This document shows positions 22,386-32,409 of a stretch of DNA of 64,000 nucleotides, piece after piece (within the stretch, counting starts at the first letter, position 1; every line of letters begins with the position of its first letter). A program made the translations under genes and the position numbers. The DNA lies in NCBI GenBank assembly GCA_037178625.1, contig CM074146.1, positions 868,001 to 932,000 of the forward strand, read 5' to 3'. The stretch is from Skeletonema tropicum (Eukaryota > Bacillariophyta > Thalassiosirophyceae > Thalassiosirales > Thalassiosiraceae). Under the pieces are notes generated by a model. The model had not been told where the DNA came from, searched no databases, and saw only the letters and a list, made by a program, of their open reading frames with translations.

Positions 22386-22534
22386 GTTCTCCTTTCTCTA
22401 CTGAACTGGCGTCGAGAGAGGGTAGAGATTAGTCTCTACAATATCGATCTATCTATCTCTAATCTATCCATGCTCGCCCGCTACATGATAAGAAGGCCAT
22501 AGCGTAGGGAGTAGCGTAGGGAGTAGGCGAATTC

Positions 22535-22536
<2 letters not shown>

Positions 22537-22583
<47 letters not shown>
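22537..22583. repeat. (AG)n microsatellite
   Basis: About 23 uninterrupted GA units, upstream of an eroded MYND copy. Confidence 0.95.
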
Positions 22584-22585
<2 letters not shown>

Positions 22586-22681
22586 ATAGAATTATGCAAT
22601 TACATAACTGAGTACTGTCTAGAGAGGGGGAAGATTTCATTGTATTTGTATGGGAGATAACTCTCAATGCTCTGCAGTCTG

Positions 22682-24100
22682 CTATTTTGCCTCAAATTCT
22701 GTGATTTTATCAGAGACGAAGTCACAATCAGGCTTGTGCGCTTTCCAGCAGGCAATTTGACATTCACGAGAACAATAAGTCTCATTTCGGCATCGACTGC
22801 AATACATTGTTTTGTTGCGTTCTACTCGTCCATCAGGGAGAGTGCACTCTACATTGTAACAAAACCCCATCTTAGTGATAGACTTCACTTCTTCGTATTT
22901 CTCGTCCAAACATGAACAAGGGATGCGGTGCCGGAAGAATTTGACCAGTGTGTGCATGTCGGCATGGTATGTTTCATCTATTTTTGGAGTGTGGTTTGGA
23001 AGTATTGCTGGAGTTTCATTCGATATAGCTGCCATGTATTGCTCCAAATACCGGGCAAGAGTAGCATTCACTCGGGCATAATCGTAATTACCCTCCAGAA
23101 TGGCATGCGTTCCCAAACCCAAAAAGCATGACATCGCTATCTTCAACTTAGCAGAGTCATTCCAAACCCCTTCAAAGGCTGCATTTGTCTTGGTGGCATT
23201 CATAGCATCTACAAGGCAATGTGAAATCAAAAGATGATGGTCGCAGACCTCAGTAGCGTCATGAAGTTCTCCTGCAAATGCCTGCCCGAATTGAAAGGAA
23301 ATGCCTTCAAAAGCAACAGGATGAGGATGGGCACCATGCTGGCATGATGTTCGTTCCAATGAAAAAGTAAACAAAGGCATTGTACGCATTTGTTCGGAAC
23401 TCACTTGATCTGCATGCAGTTGCTCTTCTAGTTAGAATGCCACACCATTCCCAAAATGCATTGCAAAGGCATCTCAATATTCGCGGAGTGGGGAGGGACC
23501 CATGAAGCGCTGAAATCGAAATCTATCTGTCGAACCGCATGATCTGGGTAAAATTGCGCGAAATCCTTAAGTGTAGAAATCCTTAATTATTGCGGGAAGG
23601 AATTTTGTTAGGGTTAGTCTTTGTTACATTTTGTTACCCCTGAAGTAAGTTCGAATCGTCACACAAATGTTACAGCGATTCTTTTTGCATCCTTTCGTTT
23701 GGCTTGATCGAATAAGTAGTAATGCTGCCCGCATAAGCTATGGTACGGCTAGGCAATGCTAGAAAAAAGGATTTTATTACATATCTCAATATTTAGTGAG
23801 TAGTGAGAAGAATCTGCCGCTGACCCCATCGCCTGCCTCTCGCAGGCATGGGGTCAGCGTTCGAAAATCAAGATACCTGTGACTTCCTGAGGTTGCCGCT
23901 CATCGTTCGGCCTCAGCTACGTGCATGCGCCTCTAGAGTACTGCTTTATCTCTCCTCTTTTACTCGCACACGGTGCACCCTAGTCCATTCGTTGAAGAAG
24001 CCTGATCATTCCTCTCATCTGCTTTCGACTCCTCCTCCTGTCTAGCCTTGGCTTTGGCTGCCTTCCTCGCTTTGCCTGCGGCCTTCTTCCTCGATACCAT
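22682..24100 (-). pseudogene. MYND-finger family copy 7, split by an insertion
   Basis: The family ATG and basic N-terminus are at 24100-23980 (MVSRKKAAGKARKAAKAKAR, then an acidic linker up to NGL). The rest continues at 23431-22682 after a 548-bp insert (23432-23979). The remaining body is intact: FEGVWNDSAKLKIAMSCFLG, KFFRHRIPCSCLDEKYEEV and a full finger (CYNVEC, YCSRC, YCSREC, H, C). Removing the insert gives back a gene like copies 9-11. An internal start at 23404 exists but is not the family start. Confidence 0.78.
23432..23979. mobile_element. 548-bp insertion in MYND copy 7
   Basis: The insert is bounded by ctag on both sides (23428-23431 and 23980-23983), where uninterrupted paralogs have one copy (for example about 27352-27355). 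I see no clear terminal inverted repeats. It includes a strong hairpin at 23818-23859 (cgctgaccccat and atggggtcagcg arms around a second GCAGGC stem). It could be a small non-autonomous element or a captured fragment. An intron reading would not keep the frame. Confidence 0.6.
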
Positions 24101-24404
24101 TACCGAGAGATATTATGGAGCTCCTGACACCTCAATTCAACAATTAATAGCTGACCTGCATGTTGACCTTTGCTCTCCGACTCTCAGCTCAGCAATCAAC
24201 GACACGAAGAAAAATGACGACCAAAATTTTAAATCGCTTGGTGTCTTTTATGTACAAATACAAGTATTTTATGTAAGTATGTAGCTAGGCTCTTCCAGCT
24301 TCCAGCCATCTACAGATACTTTTCTTGTTTACAATACCAGTGATACGTAGTTTACCGTAGCACAGAAATAACCTAAAGCCCAACCTATATACTATCATAC
24401 AAGA

Positions 24405-24659
24405 TTATTTGTCGTATGTAGTCACAAATGCAAAGATAATACTGTTCGAAGAAAGAGCATCGACGGCATGATAATGTTGGCCGTGCAGTGTGATACCGAT
24501 TTGCACTTGCAGCCGAATGCAATTGCTCTCACTGTTCTTCTAGTTCATTATTCACCTGATTTTTATTCCCCCTCTCTTCTTCCGCCGCCTCCATAGCCTT
24601 GGCTTTGGCTGCCTTCCTAGCTTTGCCTGCGGCCTTCTTCCTCGATACAATTGCCTGAC
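24405..24659 (-). pseudogene. MYND-finger family copy 8, 5' stub
   Basis: A partial copy of the first ~90 codons and promoter of copy 6. The initiator ATG has become ATT (24657-24659), and codon TCA in LEEQSEQ has become TGA. The match fades near 24405, before the conserved core. The promoter part retains the uninterrupted target site of the 2.2-kb transposon. Confidence 0.75.
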
Positions 24660-24794
24660 ATGAAGATATTTTGTGTGCATGGTGTATCTCATCACGAAAT
24701 GAAACAAAAAGAGAGCCTTGGCTTGAAGAAAGACTCTGTATGTACAAATTATCATACAGGAAGTTACTACATCATACATACTACTTATGAGATT

Positions 24795-24899
<105 letters not shown>

Positions 24900-25243
24900 T
24901 AATTTCAATTCGTGGTTCGTTCCCTCAGAGCAACGAGCATGTTTTCCCGATGGTTTGGATACTTTGTTTCACAGCCATTGTACGCAAAGATCGCAGAGAG
25001 ACAAAGTCTTGTCATGATACGGTCAATGATCAAGCTGGCCCGACCGTGGCCTATGCACTCGGACTAGGACAGGCAAGTAGCAAGTAGGTCGTACAGTAAT
25101 CTGGAATGTCTAGAGAGTAATCATATTATGTAAATACACAACTGTCTATCCAGATCTATGTAAAAATGAAGAAGTCTATTGTAGAGAGGAAGAAGAGATT
25201 TCATTGTGCGGAGGCTTCCTATCAATGCTCATTCCGAAATATC

Positions 25244-26179
25244 TCATGATTGTTTCTTGGCTTCAAACTCTGCAATTATCTCAGCTTTCGAGTCACAATA
25301 CGGCCTATGCCTGGACCAATCGGAAAATTGGCATTCTCTCGAACAATACGTTAAAAATCGGCATCGACCGCAATACATTGTTTTGCTGCGTTCAACTCTT
25401 CCTTCAGGAAGAGTGCAATATTGATAGAAGCAGAAACCCATCTTTGCTACATCTTTCACCTCTTCGTACTTCTCATCCAAGCATGAGCAGGGGATGCGGT
25501 GCCGGAAGAATTTCACTAGTGTATGCAGATCGGCTTGCCACGTTTCATTTAGCTTTGCCATGTTGTGTACAGCTTGAGTTTGCTTCAACTTCATTGCGAT
25601 GTATTCCTCCAAGTACCTGGCGAAAGTAGCGAATTCACGAGCGCAATCGTAACCGTCACCCTTCAGAATAGCATGTGTTCCCCCAGCCAATAAGCTTGAT
25701 ATCGCCATTTCTATCTTGGTAGAGTCATTCCACACATCGGCAAATTCATCTAGCGTGGCATTTGTAGCGTCTTCAAGGCAATTCATAAGCACAAATGGGC
25801 GTCCGCGATCTCTTGTGGCTTCATAAAATGATTCCGCAAATGCCCGCACGAATTGATAGGAAATGCCTTCTTTACAAAAAAGATGATCTGCACCATGCAG
25901 GCATGATGTTAATGCAGGTTTGCCCACAGTTCCATCTTCAACAGTAATTGTCAATGCCTCCTCTGCGCGTGGAGCAATCGTTGCAGCATTGCCATATTTT
26001 TGCTCCGAAGTCACTTGATCTGCATGCAATTGCCCTTCTAGCCCATTCGTTGCAGTCTGATCATTCCTCTCCATCGCTTTCGCCAAATTTAGGTTCCCTA
26101 ATTTTCCAGCTGTCAACTCCGCCTCCCTGGCCTTGGCTGCCTTCCTCGCTTTGCCAGCGGCCTTCTTTCTCGTTACCAT
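25244..26179 (-). CDS. MYND-finger family protein, left-arm copy 9
   Basis: 311 aa from ATG 26179 (MVTRKKAAGKARKAAK). It belongs to a longer subgroup (copies 7, 9, 10, 11) with an extra Thr/Ala/Glu-rich linker (LHADQVTSEQKYGNAATIAP, then TITVEDGTVGKP). The core is ADVWNDSTKIEMAISSLLAG, then LARYLEEYIAMKLKQTQAV and KFFRHRIPCSCLDEKYEEV. The finger is CFYQYC, YCGRC, YCSREC, H, C, complete. C-terminal tail DSKAEIIAEFEAKKQS. Confidence 0.87.
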   Translation of the reverse strand: MVTRKKAAGKARKAAKAREAELTAGKLGNLNLAKAMERNDQTATNGLEGQLHADQVTSEQKYGNAATIAPRAEEALTITVEDGTVGKPALTSCLHGADHLFCKEGISYQFVRAFAESFYEATRDRGRPFVLMNCLEDATNATLDEFADVWNDSTKIEMAISSLLAGGTHAILKGDGYDCAREFATFARYLEEYIAMKLKQTQAVHNMAKLNETWQADLHTLVKFFRHRIPCSCLDEKYEEVKDVAKMGFCFYQYCTLPEGRVERSKTMYCGRCRFLTYCSRECQFSDWSRHRPYCDSKAEIIAEFEAKKQS

Positions 26180-26511
26180 TACCAAGATAATACCTCAATT
26201 TAGCAATAGCTGACCTGCATGATTACGTTTGCTCTCCGACTCTCAGGTCAGTACTCAATGACACGAAGAAAAATGACGATCGAAGGAGATCGAAAATTTA
26301 AATCAGTTCGCCTCTTTTACGTCGAATACATTATGTTAGTAAGTAGGAGGTGCTTGCCAGCTACATAGTAAGGCCATAAGCTAGAGAGGGAGTAGGCGAA
26401 TGTCTAAAGAGAGTAATAGTGTTATGAAATTACATAACTGCATTCTGTCTGAGAGGGCGGAAGATTTCTTTGTATGGGATATTACTCTCAATCTCAATGC
26501 TCTGCAATCTG

Positions 26512-27471
26512 CTATTTCGCCTCAAATTTTGCGATTATACCTGCGTTTAAGTCACAACATGCCTTGTGCGCTGTCAAATGGGCTATTTGACATTCACGAG
26601 AACAATATGTTACATTGTGGCATCGACTACAATACATTGTTTTGTTGCGTTCCAACTTCCCACCTGAGACTTTACATTCTGGGTTGAAACAGAGCCCCAT
26701 CTTTGTGATGTTCTTTACCTCTTCATACTTCTCATCCAAGTATGAGCAGGGGATGCGGTGCCGGAAAAATTTGACAAGAATGTGATCGTCAAGCCTAAGT
26801 TGTTGAATTTTTGGCCAACAACCTAGGGCTCGAGTTTGGTTCAACTTCACTGCGATGTATTCCTCCAAATACCTGGCAAGAATAGCATTCCTCCGGGCAT
26901 GGCCATATTCACTCTCAAGAATTTCTTGCGTGCCCCTTGCCAAAAAGATTGACATCGACATTTCCATCTTGGTCGAGTCATTCCACACATCGGCATATTC
27001 ATTCACATCCATCGCAATTGTAGTGTCTCGAAGGCATTGCTCAAGCAAAAATGGGCGTTCGCCTTCTCTTGCAGCTTCATAAAATTCTTTTTCAAACGCC
27101 CGCACAAAATGATAGGAAACCTCTTCACCTTGAAAAACAAGAGGATGGAAACCATGCTGGCATTTGCCCACAATTCCATTCTTGCCCACAGTTACATCTT
27201 CATCCTCATCTGTAATTGTCGATGCCTCCTTTGCGCTCGGAGCCATCGTTGCAGCATTACGACTGGCAGCAGAACGTTCGAATGAAGAAGTTGACGATGA
27301 CATACCATGCATATGTTCGGAACTTACATGCTCCGCTTGAAGTTGCTCTTCTAGTCCATTCGTTGAAGAAGGCTGATCATTCCTCTCCTCCGCTTTCGAC
27401 TCCGCCTCCTGCCTAGCCTTGGCCTTGGCTGCCTTCCTCGCTTTGCCAGCGGCCTTTTTTCTTGACACCAT
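26512..27471 (-). CDS. MYND-finger family protein, left-arm copy 10
   Basis: 319 aa from ATG 27471. Long linker with SSEHMHGMSSSTSSFERSAA. Core ADVWNDSTKMEMSMSIFLAR, then KFFRHRIPCSYLDEKYEEV, where the second Cys of the CSC pair is Tyr. Finger complete but diverged (CFNPEC, YCSRC, YCSREC, H, C) with loop KVSGGKLERN. The tail is DLNAGIIAKFEAK. Upstream flank resembles that of copies 9 and 11 (ctgacctgcatgttgacctt). Confidence 0.86.
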   Translation of the reverse strand: MVSRKKAAGKARKAAKAKARQEAESKAEERNDQPSSTNGLEEQLQAEHVSSEHMHGMSSSTSSFERSAASRNAATMAPSAKEASTITDEDEDVTVGKNGIVGKCQHGFHPLVFQGEEVSYHFVRAFEKEFYEAAREGERPFLLEQCLRDTTIAMDVNEYADVWNDSTKMEMSMSIFLARGTQEILESEYGHARRNAILARYLEEYIAVKLNQTRALGCWPKIQQLRLDDHILVKFFRHRIPCSYLDEKYEEVKNITKMGLCFNPECKVSGGKLERNKTMYCSRCHNVTYCSRECQIAHLTAHKACCDLNAGIIAKFEAK

Positions 27472-28035
27472 TCCCAAGATAATACACCTGACACCTCGCT
27501 TAATTCAACAATAGCTGACCTGCATGTTGACCTTTGCTCTCCGACTCTCAGCTCAGCACTCAATGACAGGGAGAAAAATGACGACAAAAAATTTTTAAAT
27601 CGTTTCGTGTCTTTTATGTACAAATACAAGTATGTTATGTAAGTATGTAGCTAGCTATGAGATAGAAGTAGGGAACCTACCATATTGCCAAAGATTGCAT
27701 AGAGACAAAGTCTTGTCATGATGCGGTCAATGATCTAGCTGGCCCCGACCCGAATGGCCCACTCTCGATCTCAAAATCGGACAGGCAAGTGTAAGTAAGT
27801 AGCAAGTAGGAGTAGCAAGTAGGTCGTACATTAATCTGAATGTCTAGAGAGTAATCATGTAAATACACAACTGTGTATCCAGAATTTATGAAAGAATGAA
27901 GAAGTCTAGAGGAAGAAGAGATTTCATTGTATAGGTGCTTCCTGCCAATGCTCATGCCTTTAGCTGCCTTGCTTCAACTTGTAGTAATCTCAGCATGCGA
28001 GTCACGCAATTACATAAGTAACTGTGTATCCAGAT

Positions 28036-29010
28036 CTATAGAAGAATACTGTCTAGAGGGAGAAAGATTTCATTGTATGGGAGAATCTGCTCTTTTGCCT
28101 CAATTTTTCTGATTTTATCAGCGTTCCTGTCACAATCAGGCTTGTGCGCTTTCCAGCAGGTAATTTGACAGAAGCGAGAACAATAAGTCTCATTTCGACA
28201 TCGGCTGCAGTACATTGTTCTGCAGCGTTCCACTCGCCCCTTGGGAAGATTGCAATGAGGGTTGTAGCAAAACCCTATCTTTGTGATAGACTTCACTTCT
28301 TCGTATTTCTCATCCAAGCATGAATAAGGAATGCGCCCCCGGAAGAATTTTACCAGTGTGCACATGTCGGCATGGTATGTTTCATTCAATTTAGGAATAT
28401 GGAGCAGAGGAGGAGTTGCGATATATTGCTCCAAGTACCTGGCAAGAGTAGCAAAATTACGTGCATAATCATATTCACCGTTCAGAATGTGTTGCGTTCC
28501 ACTAGCCAAATAGATTGATATCGCCATTTCCATCTTGGAAGAATCATTCCACACCTCTTCGAAGTCTGAATTTGTCTTGGTAGTGGTAGCACTCATAGCA
28601 TCTACAAGGCAATGTGAAATCGAAAGGTGATGGTCGCAGACCATAGTAGCCTCATGAAATTCTTTTGCAAATTCCTTCCCAAATTGAAAAAAAATGCCTT
28701 CAAAAGCAAGAGGATGAGCACCATAATGGTGGCATCTGTTTGGTACAGGTTTGCCCACAGTTCCATCTTCATCTGTTGGCGGAGCAATCGTTGCAGCATT
28801 ACGACCGGCAGCAGAACGTTCCAATGACGAAGTTGACGATGGCATACCATGCATTTGTTCGGAACTTACTTGCTCCGCTTGCAGTTGCTCTTCTAGTCCA
28901 TTCGTTGCAGTCCGATCATTCCACTCCTCCGCTTTCGACTCCGCCTCCTGCCTAGCCTTTGCCTTGGCTGCATTCCTCGCTTTGCCTGCGGCCTTCTTTC
29001 TTGATAACAT
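28036..29010 (-). CDS. MYND-finger family protein, left-arm copy 11
   Basis: 324 aa from ATG 29010 (MLSRKKAAGKARNAAKAKA). Linker SSEQMHGMPSSTSSLERSAA as in copy 10. Core FEEVWNDSSKMEMAISIYLA, then KFFRGRIPYSCLDEKYEEV: the usual RHRIPCSC has lost His and one Cys. Finger ligands remain (CYNPHC, YCSRC, YCSRFC, H, C). The usual end (about KIEAKE) is followed by 15 extra residues (QILPYNEIFLPLDSILL) read from spacer sequence, so the ancestral stop was lost. The last left-arm gene. Confidence 0.85.
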   Translation of the reverse strand: MLSRKKAAGKARNAAKAKARQEAESKAEEWNDRTATNGLEEQLQAEQVSSEQMHGMPSSTSSLERSAAGRNAATIAPPTDEDGTVGKPVPNRCHHYGAHPLAFEGIFFQFGKEFAKEFHEATMVCDHHLSISHCLVDAMSATTTKTNSDFEEVWNDSSKMEMAISIYLASGTQHILNGEYDYARNFATLARYLEQYIATPPLLHIPKLNETYHADMCTLVKFFRGRIPYSCLDEKYEEVKSITKIGFCYNPHCNLPKGRVERCRTMYCSRCRNETYCSRFCQITCWKAHKPDCDRNADKIRKIEAKEQILPYNEIFLPLDSILL

Positions 29011-29016
29011 GACCAA

Positions 29017-29445
29017 GAGATATTATGGAGCACCTGGCACCCCGCTCAATTCAACAATAGCTGACCAGCATGTTGACCTTTGCTCTTAGACTAGACTCTC
29101 AGCTCAGCACTCAATGACGGACACGAAGAAAAATGAAGACCAAAATTTTAAATCGCTTCCTTCGTGTCTTTTATGTACAAATACAAGTATGTTATGTAAG
29201 TAGGTAGAAGTAGTAGCTAGCTATGGAAGAGCCCCCTTTCTAAATCACGTTCTGTTCTGCCGCCAAAAATAGATGCATCATTCATCTCACGATGACGCAG
29301 ATCAAAATGGCTCACCACACCAACCGAAGTACCACCTACCACGTTACGAATTGCATCATGTGCTAGCCCAGTCACAACCCCTCATACCACAATAACGACA
29401 CCACCCTACGCACACACGCTGCAGCACCAACAACTATTATCTAAA
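29017..29445. promoter_or_regulatory. Divergent region between MYND copy 11 and the ABC ATPase
   Basis: Shared promoter space of two head-to-head genes. The left part resembles the upstream flank of the other long-subgroup MYND copies. The last 200 bp are unique. No clear box elements are recognised. Confidence 0.45.
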
Positions 29446-31380
29446 ATGATCCAAGAAGAAAAGAAAATGGACGAGGACATCGACTCCCACACAAAAGAAA
29501 TCGTCACGGTCCAAAATCTTAATTTTTCCTACAACCCCACCAAATCCACCGACCTCCAAAATCTCCACTGCATCATCCCGCCCAAATCAAAAGTAATCCT
29601 CGTCGGTGCCAACGGTGCTGGCAAATCCACCCTAATCCGCATCCTCACCGGTATGATCTGGGGCGATGACGTCACCTACGATGCCTTCTCCATCAATGGC
29701 TCACCCAAAGTCAATGATCAGGTAAACGGCGTCGCCTATTTAGGTGAACGGTGGAAACGACGTCGCACGGGCTTCGAGGGCGTATGTCCGTACACGTTGG
29801 ACACCACACCGGAAGAAATGTTCGTCCAATGGCAACGTGACAACATGGACCGACGAGATGAATTAATCCAAGTCCTCGGAGTGAATATGCAATGGAGGAT
29901 GAATGAATGCAGTGACGGTCAGCGCAAAAAGGTCCGTCTCATGTTCAAACTGTTGAAACCATTCCAAATTGCCATCATTGATGAGTTTGCCGCCGACCTC
30001 GATATATTCAGCCGTAAGCGCTTCTTCGATTATTTAACCAAGGAGTGTGAGACACGGAATGCATCGGTAGTATTTGCGACACATATTTTTGATCAGGTCG
30101 ATTTGTGGGCGACTCATGTGGCGTTCATGCAGTTGGATGGGACCTTGAGTGATGTGCATCACATTAAAAGTTTGCCGGCATATCAGGAGATTTTGAAAAG
30201 GGAAGGGAAGGAACGGGCCATGTGTCCCATGTACACGTTGATTTTGGAGGAGATGGATCGGCAATATAAGAAGCATGGGGGCATTGATATGAAGAAGGTT
30301 CTTTTGGATGGAAAGAAGAATGATAGTAGTAGTAGTGTGGGAGACGATGCAGACGAACCACCCAAACCACTGATTGTGGCCAAGAATCTCAACTTTTCCT
30401 ACATCAAGGGCAAACCCACAATTTCCAATCTGAATCTAACTGTTCCACCCAACTCCAAAATTCTATTGGTCGGTGCCAACGGAGCTGGTAAATCCACCCT
30501 AATTCGTATGCTCACGGGTCAAATCTGGACGGGGATGCAATATGACGAATTCTCCGTCAATGGACAACGCACTGTCAATGATCAGAAGCATGGTGTGTGT
30601 TATCTTGGTAATACTTGGAAGAGACAGCAGACTGGATTTAATGGCATCTGTCCGTACACGATTGACTGTGCGGCAAGTGAAATGTTCGTCCAGTGGCAAG
30701 AAGAGTATGTCGAACGTCGAGATGAACTTGTGAAGGTGTTGGGTATCGATCTGAACTGGAGGATGAATGAATGTAGTGACGGACAACGAAAGAAGGTACA
30801 GATTATGATCAAGCTGCTGAAGCCATTCCAAGTTTGTATTATTGATGAGTTTGTGGCAGATTTGGATATTTTGTCTCGTAGTCATTTCTTCGATTACATG
30901 TCTCGTGAGTGTGAGGAGCGTGGTGCTTCGGTCATTTATGCCACGCACATTTTTGACTTGGCCGATTCTTGGGCATCGCATATTGCATTTATGAAGTTGG
31001 ATCGAGTCCTTTCGCCCATTCTTCCGTTGGAGACGCTTCCAGCCTACAAGGAGGTGTTGGCTCGATCTGGAGAGGAGCGGGCCATGTGTCCCATGTATGT
31101 GTTGGTCATGGAGGAATTGAGGAGGCAATACCGTGAGTCTGGGCTGTTTGTGGAGGATTACAATGATGATCAAGACTTGGTAGATGTGATCATGTCCGAA
31201 CAATGCAAGGAAGAAGCGGGTAATCGATTTGATGCTGAGCGTGAAAAGGATCAAAATAATTGGACAGCTGGGCGTCTTACGTCACAGTTGAGAAAGGCGG
31301 AGGAAGAAGCTCAGAGAGCCAAGCGCATTGCTGCCAGGATAGAGGCCGAGAAGAATGCTGCTGCTGCTGCTGGGAATTAA
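29446..31380 (+). CDS. Tandem-domain CAF16-like ABC ATPase, no membrane segments
   Basis: 644 aa, single exon. Two nucleotide-binding domains are similar to each other: Walker A GANGAGKSTLIRIL (about residue 53) and GANGAGKSTLIRML (about residue 342); signature NECSDGQRKKV in both in place of LSGGQ; Walker B IAIIDEFAADLD and VCIIDEFVADLD, each with the catalytic Glu; switch His in FATHIFD and YATHIFD. The SDGQRKKVxxMxKLLKP form is typical of CAF16 and plant ABCI19-21 proteins, soluble ABC ATPases; yeast Caf16 is tied to the CCR4-NOT complex. Those have one domain, so this is a duplication-fusion. The C-terminus (about 590-644) is a charged coiled coil. ATP hydrolysis is supported; the partner is inferred. 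It sits between the two MYND arms. Confidence 0.9.
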   Translation: MIQEEKKMDEDIDSHTKEIVTVQNLNFSYNPTKSTDLQNLHCIIPPKSKVILVGANGAGKSTLIRILTGMIWGDDVTYDAFSINGSPKVNDQVNGVAYLGERWKRRRTGFEGVCPYTLDTTPEEMFVQWQRDNMDRRDELIQVLGVNMQWRMNECSDGQRKKVRLMFKLLKPFQIAIIDEFAADLDIFSRKRFFDYLTKECETRNASVVFATHIFDQVDLWATHVAFMQLDGTLSDVHHIKSLPAYQEILKREGKERAMCPMYTLILEEMDRQYKKHGGIDMKKVLLDGKKNDSSSSVGDDADEPPKPLIVAKNLNFSYIKGKPTISNLNLTVPPNSKILLVGANGAGKSTLIRMLTGQIWTGMQYDEFSVNGQRTVNDQKHGVCYLGNTWKRQQTGFNGICPYTIDCAASEMFVQWQEEYVERRDELVKVLGIDLNWRMNECSDGQRKKVQIMIKLLKPFQVCIIDEFVADLDILSRSHFFDYMSRECEERGASVIYATHIFDLADSWASHIAFMKLDRVLSPILPLETLPAYKEVLARSGEERAMCPMYVLVMEELRRQYRESGLFVEDYNDDQDLVDVIMSEQCKEEAGNRFDAEREKDQNNWTAGRLTSQLRKAEEEAQRAKRIAARIEAEKNAAAAAGN

Positions 31381-31736
31381 AAGTCACTGTATAAAATATG
31401 ATATAAGAACAAACTATTGGCAGCACCCCTCATACATACACGAGGATTCTGAAATCGGCACTCCTACGGGCAGTATTCTGCCCTCTTCTCTATGTTGAAA
31501 CCACTCTATTTTTTGCTCTCTCAAAATTATGGTACTTCTTGTTCTTGGTAATATAATAGAAACTAGACCGGACCAGCTTAGCAAGGGACGAAATTATGAC
31601 TAACCAACATGTGTGGACAAGCATACTTCATTCGTACGTACTAAAAGTAAAACTTTTGTTATCCACTTACATCGACCAACCCGTAACCAGCAGGCCAAAA
31701 GGTCAGGAAGTGAGTGGATGTAGGGGTACTAAAGTA
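31381..31736. other. 3' flank of the ABC gene
   Basis: No gene is seen. A stretch at about 31588-31613 (cgaaattatgactaaccaac and following bases) matches part of the 3' region of the retroposon at 507-852, but without its tail. Confidence 0.5.
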
Positions 31737-32290
31737 CAGTCGAGTAGCACGAACAGTACCCGGGGGGGGGGGTACAGAAATTTTGGCTAGGCTGAGTTCT
31801 GGGGGGGGTACAACTCGAAAATCACCACCTCAATGTCAACATCCACCACACAATGTCGGAGGACTTTGCACATGCTACTACTATGAATTGCATCTTGCGT
31901 ACTACTGAATTAAATGAAGCACTGGAGTGACAGTCCGTTCCATTCATAGCAGTGCAATGAATTCCAAACATACTACAAGATTGTGAAGAAAAACACTAGA
32001 GTGACTTGCGTCTATTGCAAGTCTGCTGTAGGGAACAAGATGTGCTCGAGCAAAATGTGCAAGAAATGTTGTCTTAAGCATGACGTTCACTGTCCTCAAC
32101 ACAAAATAAAGAGGTAGTAAGGTATTCATTAAGATAGATGTGTGTTCAATGGTCCTAACCTACCGAGCATTTACCTAATAAGAGCCCTACAATTATGTCG
32201 GTGAGGGGGGTACAAAACTTTACCCTAGGCTGAGATTTGGAGGGGGGGTACAAGCAAAGTTAGGGGGGTACTGTTCGTGCTACTCGACTG
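31737..32290. mobile_element. 554-bp CAGT/TA DNA transposon remnant
   Basis: Perfect terminal inverted repeats of at least 25 bp start CAGTCGAGTAGCACGAACAG at both ends, each flanked by TA (31735-31736 and 32291-32292). Subterminal direct repeats combine G-runs with ggctaggctgag / cctaggctgag. The TA target and CAGT ends resemble Tc1/mariner-pogo elements. A plus-strand frame ends at 32118 with a Cys/His-rich tail (TCVYCKSAVGN, CSSKMCKKCC, KHDVHCPQHKIKR). Such zinc-binding tails occur at the C-terminus of some transposases. An upstream stop shows that it is decayed. Confidence 0.75.
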
Positions 32291-32322
32291 TAATGGACTG
32301 ATACTCCTCTAGCCGATGCCAT

Positions 32323-32348
32323 TTTTTAGCCCCAATTGGGGCTAAAAA
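32323..32348. repeat. Perfect 26-bp palindrome (copy 1)
   Basis: Each arm is TTTTTAGCCCCAA and its exact complement follows. A sister palindrome with centre ATAT is at 32384-32409, an identical copy is at 33595-33620, and a half copy (ttttttagcccca) is near 33814. Confidence 0.9.
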
Positions 32349-32383
32349 TCGATTTTGCTTCCATCGCGCGATGGGTCTCAAAT

Positions 32384-32409
32384 TTTTTAGCCCCATATGG
32401 GGCTAAAAA
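32384..32409. repeat. Perfect 26-bp palindrome (copy 2)
   Basis: Same arms as copy 1 except the central four bases are ATAT. It lies 35 bp after copy 1. Confidence 0.9.

Noticed and set aside
23432..23979. Reading the insert in MYND copy 7 as an intron
   Set aside because: GT...AG ends can be placed, but the joined exons lose the frame, the length is far above the other introns here, and paralogs lack it.
31578..31620. Third retroposon copy
   Set aside because: Only about 26 bp match, the AT tail is missing, and no target duplication is visible.
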